Below, one piece after another: positions 56,058 through 64,000 of a DNA stretch of 64,000 nt (positions within the stretch are counted from its first letter, which is position 1; the number at the start of each line of letters is the position of its first letter). A model generated the notes under the pieces. That model made no database searches and had not been told where the DNA came from. It saw nothing but the letters and a program-made list of their open reading frames with translations. Position numbers and translations under genes: made by a program. This DNA comes from Molossus alvarezi (Eukaryota > Chordata > Mammalia > Chiroptera > Molossidae). The DNA lies in contig CM073898.1 of assembly GCA_037176705.1 (NCBI GenBank), forward strand, positions 37,885,488 to 37,949,487. Direction: 5' to 3'.

Positions 56058-56300
56058 TCTTTATTTTTTATCTTCACCTGAGGACCTTTTTCCATTTTTG
56101 TTCAAATAGAGGTGGGAGGGAGGGAGAGAGAGAGAAACATTGGTGTGAAAGAAACACATCGACTGGTTGCCTCCCGCATGAACCCCCGACCAAGGCCAGG
56201 ATGAACCACAGCTGTAGTACGTGCCCTGGACCGTAATCAAACCCGCAACTCATTGGTCCACAGGCTCATGCTCTAACCGCTGAGCCAAACTGGCCAGGGC
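56058..56300 (-). mobile_element. Ves SINE, form A
   Basis: Starts ATCTTCACCTGAGGACC and ends GAGCCAAACTGGCCAGGGC. TSD unclear. Confidence 0.92.
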
Positions 56301-56503
56301 TCCTTTGCTTCTTTATTCCAAAAAAGGAGGGATGACTTAATGTTTTGTTGAATTTGAGAGAGGAACTGAATTTGCACAGTCCTGCAATTGGGCATGGCCA
56401 TTGCTTCCCTCCTATGTGAACAGAGAAGAGAAAGCTATTCTGCAGAAGGAAGAGGATGAACTAGGTTCAAAGAAGACAACTGTCTGGGTTCTGGTGGCTT
56501 TTT

Positions 56504-56794
56504 AAATTTTATTATTATTATTATTTTATTTTTATTAAGTGGAATAGAAAGATATTTAATAACCTGATAGTATTTTCTTTAATTTATTTTATTTTTTCCA
56601 TATTGATTTTAGAGAGAGGAAGGAAGAGGAAGAGATGAAAACATCGATGAGAGAGAACATCGATTGGCCGCCTCCAGCATGCCCCTCACTGGGGATTTGG
56701 CCCACAACCTGGGCATGTGCCCTGACTGGGAATTGAACTGGCAACCTCTTGGTGCATGGGTTGATGCTCAGCCACTGAGCCACACTGGCTGGAC
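56504..56794 (-). mobile_element. Ves SINE, form B, with 3' transduction-like tail
   Basis: A perfect 14-bp TSD TCTGGTGGCTTTTT (56490-56503, 56795-56808) bounds the whole insert. Read on the minus strand, the SINE (56794 to about 56600) has its own A-rich tail. About 50 nt of non-SINE sequence follows (about 56580-56530), then a second A/TAA-rich tail before the TSD. Confidence 0.88.
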
Positions 56795-57020
56795 TCTGGT
56801 GGCTTTTTTTAGTTTTTATTTTCAGTTCTTTTTTGGGGCCTGGATGAATTCTTGCATTGGGTTTTATGAGTTGTCTGTTTCCTTATAATAAATCCTCTTT
56901 TTGTTTTTGATAAAGGTAGGACTGATCATTTTCTGTGACATGTGCCCAAAGCATCTTAACTAAAACTTTATTTAGTTGTAGTTAATAAGGTAAATAATCT
57001 TACACAGGGCTAAATATATT

Positions 57021-57283
57021 TAGCCCTGGCCAGTTTGGCTCAGCGGGTAGAGTGTCGGCCCATGGACCAATGAGTCACGGGTTCAATTCCGGTCAAGGGT
57101 ACATACCTCGGTTACGGTTCATCCCCCGCCCTGGTTGGGATCGTGCAGGAGGCAACCAGTTGATATGTCCCTCTCACATCAATGTTTCTCTCTCTCTCTC
57201 TCCCTGTCTTCCTCTCTCTCCCTACCATTCTATCTGAACAAAAATGGAAAAATATCCTTGAGTGAGAATTTTAAAAAAATATG
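57021..57283 (+). mobile_element. Ves SINE, form A
   Basis: TSD ATATATTTA, ending at 57020 and starting at about 57284. Confidence 0.93.
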
Positions 57284-57317
57284 TATATATATTTAAGCAA
57301 ACCTAGCCAGTTTTATT

Positions 57318-57409
57318 TATTTATTTTATTTTTAATCCTCACCCAAGGATATTTTTTCATTGATTTTCAGACAGAGTGGAAGGAGGGATGGAGGAAGGGA
57401 GAGAGGGAC

Positions 57410-57440
<31 letters not shown>

Positions 57441-57602
57441 TTGATGTGAGAGAGACATGTCAGTTGGTTGCCTCCCACATGACCCCAACCAGGGCCAGGG
57501 GACGAACCATAGCCAAGGTACGTGCCCTTGACTGGAACTGAGCCCAAGGCCGTTTGGTCAGAGGGCCAATGCTCTAACTGCTGAAGCAAACTGGCCAGGG
57601 TT
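57318..57602 (-). mobile_element. Ves SINE, form A
   Basis: Perfect 15-bp TSD CTAGCCAGTTTTATT at 57303-57317 and 57603-57617. The purine run in the body is expanded. Confidence 0.95.
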
Positions 57603-57877
57603 CTAGCCAGTTTTATTAAGTAGAAATATATGTCTAATTAAAGAGGGTTTTGTTACTGTTTTATGGAAGAAAGCAATTGAATTAGTGAGAACTATTAACC
57701 AAATGTTGATAGATGACACACACTGGAGATCAGGAGTAATCTGTTCAACCTTGTCAAAATATCTATGAATTACTTAAAATAAGGAAAATAAATGTGGTAT
57801 TTAATAGTGGTTTTTCTTATTATCTATGGAATTATACAAAATGGCAATTCTTATTGAGTCAATACTATAATTTATTT

Positions 57878-58089
57878 ATTTTTCTTTATCTTTTTTTTTT
57901 AGAAAAAGAGAAAGGCAAAAGGAGAGAGAGGTAGAAACATCAATGAGAGAGAACATTGATTGGCCACCTCCAGCATGCCCCCCACTGGGGATTTGGCCCA
58001 CAACCTGGGCATGTGCTCTGACCAGGAATTGAACCTGCGATCTCTTGGTGCAAGGGTTGACAATCAACCACTGAGCCACACTGGCCAGG
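57878..58089 (-). mobile_element. Ves SINE, form B
   Basis: 13-bp TSD CTATAATTTATTT at 57865-57877 and 58090-58102. Confidence 0.94.
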
Positions 58090-58102
58090 CTATAATTTAT
58101 TT

Positions 58103-59164
58103 TATGTTTTAAACACATACGTGACCTTTTGTCTTTTTATTAATCAACGTGAGTTGTGTTTGTCCAGGGAGTATAGGAATTGCCAAGATATAGTCCCTAC
58201 TCCAGAGTCACATGAAATTTTAGAAGTTGGAAACCAACTAAATCTGATTTGGGATTCCACTTAGCTACATTTTCCATTGCAAGCCTGTAGAATTCCTGAG
58301 ACTAAGTGGTCAACATCAAAATATGCTCAATGACTGTAATTAGAGGGATGAGGTATACAAATAACCAAAGCAGGGGATAGTGTAATTCAGTTTTGTCAGA
58401 CATGAGGATAATTTGCTTAACATTCCCCACCTACCACTTTCCCCAAAAAAACTTATATAAACATCTCCCACTGCCTTTAGTGAAGCAAAATATGGGGTAA
58501 ATGAAAAGAGTCTTGTGTTGCCACATGTTTAGAAGCACAGTAAGTTTGACCAGTTGATAAATATGTAAGTGGGGCAGTAAGTTTTTGAATCTAGCTATGT
58601 GACTAGCATAATTGTAGTTAGCAAATTGCATGTGTTTAAAGACATTGGTCACTAAAATATGCAAACTTTAATAAAAGATAGAGCAGATTGTACTAGAACA
58701 TTTAATTTAGAATACTTCTTTGGAATAAGTTAAAGTTCAAGATGTCTTACTTTTTAAGAAAAAATACATTTGGGATTTGCTCAGCAAGTGTCCAGTCATA
58801 CTTGACAAAATGTCCTGTAAGGAGGATCCTGAAATCCTAATTAGAGTTCAATCATTGCAGTGTTTTAAATTGAAGTCAAACACAGTTTAAGTGGTTTCTG
58901 AGAATGAATCTTATACTTGCTGCTGCTCCTTTTCAATATATATTGTGCATCAAAAAGACAGGATCTTATTCCTTTCACTTATTTATCCCTTTTATATATC
59001 CTCAACGCCAGCATAATTTAACATACACTATTCCAGATTGTACTGGTTAAGCTCTCTGGATTCCAGAGATCAGAGACCCCCCCACCCTTTTCTTAAACTC
59101 TAGGTACTATACTCTAATTTCAAGTGATAACTAAGTGAAAATAAAGTAGAATTCAAGTTATTTT
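58103..59164. other. unassigned intergenic stretch
   Basis: About 1.06 kb, AT-rich; no gene or repeat recognised. Confidence 0.5.
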
Positions 59165-59179
59165 CAAAAGCTATTTTTT

Positions 59180-59422
59180 TTATCCTCACCCGAGGACATT
59201 TTTTCCATTCTTTGTTCAGGTAGAGTGGGAGGGAGAGAGAGGAACAGAGAGAGAGAGAGAAACATCGATGTGAAAGGAACACATCGAGTGGCTGCCACCC
59301 GCACAACTGACCAGGGCCGGGGACAAACTGCAACCGAGGTATGCGCCCTTAGCAGGAACCGAACCCGGGTCTCTCAGGACCGCAGGCCGACGCTCTAACC
59401 GCTGAACCAAATTGGCCAGGGC
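59180..59422 (-). mobile_element. Ves SINE, form A, young
   Basis: Perfect 15-bp TSD CAAAAGCTATTTTTT at 59165-59179 and 59423-59437. CpG-rich, near consensus. Confidence 0.97.
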
Positions 59423-59743
59423 TCAAAAGCTATTTTTTACTTGACAAAAGATCCAACACCCCTTCATGATAAAAGCACTCAATAAACTAGGACTAGAAGG
59501 GACTTTTCTCAACCTAATAAAAGGCATCTACAAGAAACCCACAGCTAACATTATACTTAATTGTGAAAAACTAAAATATTTACATTAAGATTAGGAAAAA
59601 GACAAAGATGTCCACTCTCACTACTTCTAGCTAGGATGGTTAAGCAAGAAAAAGAAATAAGAGGCATCCAAATTGGACAGGAAGAAGTAAAATTATTTCT
59701 ATTTACAGATGACATAATTTTGTATGTAGAAAATTTAAAAGAA

Positions 59744-59812
59744 TCTGCCCTGTCCCACTCTGTCTATACAAAAGAAAAAAATGGAAAAATGTCCTCGGAT
59801 GAGAATTAAAAA
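59744..59812 (+). mobile_element. Ves SINE, form A, 3' end only
   Basis: Only the last part, TCCCACTCTGTCTATAC through GTCCTCGGATGAG plus A-tail, inserted in L1 ORF2. Confidence 0.85.
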
Positions 59813-61136
59813 AAAAAAACTCTTAGAACTAATAAACAAGTTCAGCAGGTTTGCAATATACAAGATCAATAAGCAAAAACCCATTGTATTTCTATATACC
59901 AGCAGTAAACAATCCAAAAATGATGCTAAGAAAATAATTTCATTTAAAATAGAATAAAAAGAATAAGTTTAGGAATAAAATTAACAAAAGAAGTGCAAAT
60001 TTATCCATTGACAACTATAGTACATTATTAGCAGAAATTAAAGGAGACCTGAATAAATGGAAACATATCTCATGTTCATGCATCAGAAAGATGGCAGTAT
60101 TTTCCAAATTGATGAACAGATTTAATGTAATTCCTATCAAAATTCCAGCTGTCTTTTTAAACATGAAAATTGAAGCTGATCTTAAAATTCATATGGAATT
60201 GCAAGGACCCAACCAATCTTGAAAAAGAACAAAGTTGAAGGACTCACACTTCCTGATTTCAAGACTTAACACAATGTTACATTAATTAAGACAGTGTTAA
60301 ACTGACAAAAGTCTAGAGATATAGATCAATGGAATAGAATTGATATTTTATAAATAAACTTTTACATTTATGATCAGTTGATTTTTGACAAGGGTCCTAA
60401 AACAATTCAGTGTCTTTTCAACAAATAGAACTGGGACACTGTATCTCCACATACAAAACAAGGAAGTTAAACTCCTACCTCTTATCATATAGAAAAATTA
60501 CTGTCAAGTGGATCAAAAACTTAACTATTACAATAAAAGTATAAAATTCTTAGGAAAAAGCATAAATGTGAGTCTTTGTGACCTTGGAATAGGCAATGAT
60601 TTCTTAGATATGATACCAGAAGCACAAGCAAAAAAAATTTTTTAATATAATTTATTTCATGAAAATTAAAAACATTTGTGCTTCCTAGGACACCAAGAAA
60701 TGAAACGACAACCTAGGAAATGGGAAAAAATTTAGAAACTCTTATATCTAAGGAATTTGTACCTAAAATATATAAAGAAATATTTCAACTCAATAATAAA
60801 AAGAGAATAACCCAATTTAAAAAGTAGGCAAAGATATAAATAGATCTTTGTCCAAAGAAGATTTACAAATGACATAAAAATATGCTCATAGTCATTAGTC
60901 ATCAGGAAAATAAAACTCAAAACTACAAAGAGATAACATTCACACCCTCTAGGATGGCTATAATAAGAATGAAAAACAATAGCCACTGTTACTGTGGATG
61001 TAGAGAAATTGGAACTCTCCTACATCGCTGGTGGGAGTGTAAAATGGCACAACCTCCTTCAACAGTCTGGCAGTTCCTCAAAAATTTAAACATAAAGTTA
61101 CCATATGACTCAGCAATTCCACTCCTAGATTTATAG

Positions 61137-61311
61137 CAGGTCCTCTTATAAGGTGGTTTCATTCAGTGTTGTTTTGTTATAACATTGATAAGAAGCCATA
61201 GGAACGTAACTCTTGTTTATATCAATTAGCCTATGGTAAAATTGGTGGTGTTATACGACATTTTGCTTAAAGCTGCAGAATCTATTGACAATGTTAAGCG
61301 AGGACTTAAAG
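61137..61311. mobile_element. short Tigger/TcMar-like DNA transposon inside L1
   Basis: CAGGTCCTCTTATAA at the left and the reverse complement of GCGAGGACTTAAAGTA at the right are terminal inverted repeats. The interior TTGTTTATATCAATTAGCCT equals the element at 15297-15460. L1 sequence resumes with TACCCAAGAGAAATGACAAC, so the L1 is older. Confidence 0.75.
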
Positions 61312-61498
61312 TATACCCAAGAGAAATGACAACATATGTCCACACAAAACTGGTATACAAATGTTTATAGCAATGTTAGTGATAATAATGGAAAATTAGA
61401 AACAATCCAAATGTCTATCAACTGATGAAGGGATAAATAAAATGTGGTATACCCATCCAACAGAATATTATTTAACAATGAAAGTAAGGCAGTATTGC

Positions 61499-61711
61499 CC
61501 TGGCCAGTTCAGCTCAGCGGTTAGAGCGTCAGCCCACGGCCCAGAGACCCAGGTTCAGTTCCCGCTAAGGGCACATACCGAGGTTGGGGTCGTGTGGGTG
61601 GGAGCCAGTCAATGTGTCTCTCTCACATTGATGTTTCTCTCTTCCTCCCTCTCTCCCTCTCACTCTATCTGAAGATGAATACAAAAATGTCCTTGAGTGA
61701 GGATAAAAAAA
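61499..61711 (+). mobile_element. Ves SINE, form A, shortened
   Basis: TSD AAGGCAGTATTG-like on both sides (left about 61487-61498, right from about 61720). Missing about 30 bp in the middle. Confidence 0.92.
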
Positions 61712-62055
61712 AATGAAAGGCAGTATTGATATGTGCATCAACAAGACGTTCTTGAAAACATTATGAAGAATAAAAGAAGCCAGTAACAAAAGACCACATG
61801 CTGTGTGATTCTATTTATATGAAAAGTCAAGACTAGGCAAATCTATTGAGAGGAAAGCTAGATTTAGTGGTTGTCTAGGCCTGGGGAAGAAGTGGGTGCG
61901 TCAGAAGTGAGTGCTAAGGGGAATGGTGTTTCTTTAAGTTTGAACATGGTCTGAAATTGTTTATGGTGGTGGTTGCACAACTCTATGAATGTACTAAAAA
62001 TAATTTGAATTGTACCCTTTTAGTGGGTGAATTATATATAAATAAAGCAAAGTTT

Positions 62056-62235
62056 AACTGATTGCATGAGGCTCACCTACATTATGGAGAGTAATTAGCT
62101 TTACTCAAAGTCCACCAATTGAAATCTTAATCTCTCATTTAAAAACACCCTCATAGAAATATCCAGAATAATGTTTGACCACATATCTGGGCACTGTGTC
62201 CCAGTCAAGTTGACACATAAAATTAATCATCAAAA
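62056..62235 (-). repeat. ancient mammalian repeat, family not named
   Basis: CCAGAATAATGTTTGACCAC and GTCCCAGTCAAGTTGACACA match the right half of the repeat at 35755-36470. Confidence 0.65.
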
Positions 62236-62239
62236 GGCC

Positions 62240-62694
62240 TATTCTTCCTATTTTCTCATTGGTCCCAGAGATTACACGTTTAGGAAATGGCATTATTAAT
62301 TTGCCAAAATGCTGTTCTCTTGACATTTTATATAAATAGATCAGTGTGTACCTGACAGACTAATTAGACTATAATAGAGTTAATAGTGGGAGTGATAAAA
62401 ATAATTTCTAATAATAAAAAGACATATTTACCTCTAGAAATTTCCTTTTTCCTAAACTTTTTAAAAATCTCAAGGTTTTAAAATGTCATTCATGTTGACA
62501 TTTCTCCTTTTGATTAACATTTATATTGTTGTGTATTCCTTATAGCAGATATTGTGAGTTTTGCATTTTAAAAGATATTTTTATTTTAGATTTAGCATTC
62601 CTTCTTAAATATTCATTAATGCCCAGAAGTGAAAATGTTCCCATCTGAAAAACCATACATTTGAACATAAGTTAAGCTCTTGTTTCTTTACACA
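62240..62694. other. unassigned intergenic stretch
   Basis: AT-rich; no feature recognised. Confidence 0.5.
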
Positions 62695-62709
62695 AAGGCT
62701 GCTTAATTT

Positions 62710-62925
62710 TTTAAAAATACATTTTTTTTCTTTATTGATTTTAGAGAGGATTGGAAAGGGAGAGATAGAAACATTGTTGAGAGAGGACATCGATTGGCTG
62801 CCTTCTGCATGCCCCCTCACTGGGGACCGGGCCCACAACCTGGGGATGTGTCCTGACAAGGAATCGAACCGGCGACCTCTTTGTGCATGGGTCAATGCTC
62901 AACCACTGAGCCACACCAGCCTGGC
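62710..62925 (-). mobile_element. Ves SINE, form B
   Basis: Perfect 15-bp TSD AAGGCTGCTTAATTT at 62695-62709 and 62926-62940. Confidence 0.96.
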
Positions 62926-63164
62926 AAGGCTGCTTAATTTCATACAAGCAAAATATTAAGCCTTATGGACCTTATGTAAATGTAAAGAAAGAGGTTCTGG
63001 AAGACGATTATCAAAGAAATAATAAAGGGGAGATGGAAAGGGAACTGGGATTGAGAAAATAAGGGAAGTTCAAAGGGGACTTTAAACTTATCTGCATTAT
63101 ATAAAACACTGATATGAAGAATAGATAGTCTTATCACTTGTGTAATTAGCAATAAAAATAATAT

Positions 63165-63300
63165 ATCTGGTGTGATTCCCTTATTTTACAGGTTGCAGAA
63201 TGGTGACTTAGAGGCTGAGAGACTCAAGCAAGATCACAGGGCTAGTTAGTGATAGAGACAGGATGAGAAACCAGGTTTTCTGTCACTCAGTCCCATTCTC
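63165..63300 (-). repeat. MIR SINE remnant
   Basis: CCTTATTTTACAGGTTGCAG, ATCACAGGGCTAGTTAGTGA and GGATGAGAAACCAGG follow the antisense MIR. Confidence 0.8.
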
Positions 63301-63783
63301 TGTCTGAGCAATCTACCCAGTAGGTAATGTACTGAAAAAAAAAAAAAAAAAAAGGCTTTTTTGCATATACTGAATACAGAAAATATTAGTTACTTTAGAA
63401 GGTTTGTAGATTTTCATATAGAAACTCAGTTGGAAGATCTTTAGTTTAACTTCATTTTCCAGAACCAGCAGGAAAAAAAAGACCCAAATGCCTTGGAGAA
63501 GGCACTTTGAAGACTGTGTTCCACACAAACCCCCCCGGTCTACCTCAGCAGTATCTTTTGTGCTTTCTGTCTCATCTCTGACACGAGGAAGTTTGTTGTC
63601 CTACAAGAGAACTGGGTCCTGAGAGTGACACTGTAGGTCAAAGTGCATACTTGTATCTACTTCCTATTTATTACCCAGATTGGAAGTAATCATTGATGAC
63701 AAATCCTGATTGAAAGTGGAAGTTCAAGTACACACTTTAGGACCATGCCAGCCATTAGTTTCTCAGTAGGAAGTGATAGCTTC
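63301..63783. other. unassigned intergenic stretch
   Basis: No gene or repeat recognised; an A-run lies at 63336-63353. Confidence 0.5.
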
Positions 63784-64000
63784 CACCCTGGCCATGGACG
63801 GGAGAGTCCTGGGTTCAGTTCCCGCTAAGGGCACAAACCTCGGCTGCGGTTTGCTCCTGGCCCCTGTTGGGGTCATGTGGGTGGCAGCCACTCGATGTGT
63901 CTCTCTCGCCTCGATGTTTCTCTTTCTCTCTTCCTCCCTCTCTCCCTCCTGCTCTATCTGAAGATAAATGCAAAAATGTCCTCAGGGGAGGAAAAAAAAA
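63784..64000 (+). mobile_element. Ves SINE, form A, with A-box deletion
   Basis: ACCCTGGCC is followed directly by ATGGACGGGAGAGTCC, so the A-box region is deleted. The B box GGGTTCAGTTCCCGC and the 3' module are present. The A-tail reaches the window edge. Confidence 0.9.

Larger units (their letters stand above)
59438..62055 (+). mobile_element. L1M-type LINE-1 3' part (ORF2 and 3'UTR), decayed and interrupted
   Basis: The left part (59440-59740) reads as the L1 ORF2 reverse-transcriptase region. The YADD-type catalytic box appears as FTDD near 59699-59716, so one key residue differs. The C-terminal part follows, with GTLLHRWWECKMAQPPSTVW and LPYDSAIPLL near 61010-61130. The 3'UTR runs to AAATAAAGC at about 62050. 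Many stops and frameshifts. Interrupted by a truncated Ves (59744-59812), a TA-flanked DNA transposon (61137-61311) and a Ves (61499-61711). Confidence 0.9.

Noticed and set aside
59438..62055. An intact LINE-1 able to supply machinery to HAL1 or Ves
   Set aside because: Only the 3' part is present, with many stops and three insertions, and the catalytic box is altered.
790..64000. tRNA genes, because of the many A-box and B-box pairs
   Set aside because: Each pair is the head of a Ves SINE with a T/C-rich body, A-tail and often TSDs; none folds as an independent tRNA by eye.

Overview
This window is mammalian nuclear DNA from a bat, most likely a yangochiropteran. The main evidence is about fifty copies, on both strands, of a tRNA-derived SINE with the A box, B box, T/C-rich body and A-rich tail of the bat Ves family. 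Many copies have clear target-site duplications (TSDs). The background of older mammalian repeats (LINE2, L1M, MIR, MER20/MER5-type hAT, Tigger-type, one ERVL-like LTR) fits a placental mammal.

Gene content is low. The only gene I recognise is PSME4 (proteasome activator PA200), on the minus strand. Its first coding exon (2599-2840) ends at a consensus splice donor and lies in a CpG island (about 2240-3465). That island carries an ETS-type site, a six-unit GC-box array and G-rich tandem repeats. Bases 1-2598 are the start of PSME4 intron 1. Everything right of about 3.5 kb lies upstream of the gene. In human, the neighbour on that side is ACYP2 after a long gap; no ACYP2 exon is visible here.

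The upstream 60 kb is layered retrotransposon debris. An old antisense LINE2 copy spans roughly 3.56-8.45 kb and is split by a 2.2-kb L1-derived element. A second, closely related 2.1-kb element sits at 10762-12865. Both have a GC-rich 5'UTR, an ORF1 and a short 3' end, with no ORF2. That is the organisation of HAL1 (half-LINE-1) elements, which must borrow their endonuclease and reverse transcriptase. Both ORF1 copies are broken. More LINE2 fragments lie at about 15.8-19.3, 21.1-21.6, 22.4-22.9, 34.8-35.0 and 35.5-38.3 kb. An L1M 3' end, itself interrupted by two SINEs and a DNA transposon, fills 59.4-62.1 kb.

The Ves copies fall into two forms. Form A is about 245 bp and ends in a CTATCTGAACAAAAAATGG / GTCCTCGGGTGAGGAT module. 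Form B is about 200 bp, has a GGTTGAGCGTYGACCCATG-type head, and ends in AAAATCAATAAA. Several form A copies keep their CpGs and have perfect TSDs, so they are young. The most unusual single structures are a perfect 29-bp inverted repeat with a 6-base loop (23338-23401), a two-unit tandem promoter-like repeat at the 5' end of the first HAL1, a Ves copy with a 3' transduction-like tail, and a 195-bp TSD-flanked insert of unknown origin. All assignments come from reading the sequence and remembered family consensus; no alignment or database search was run.
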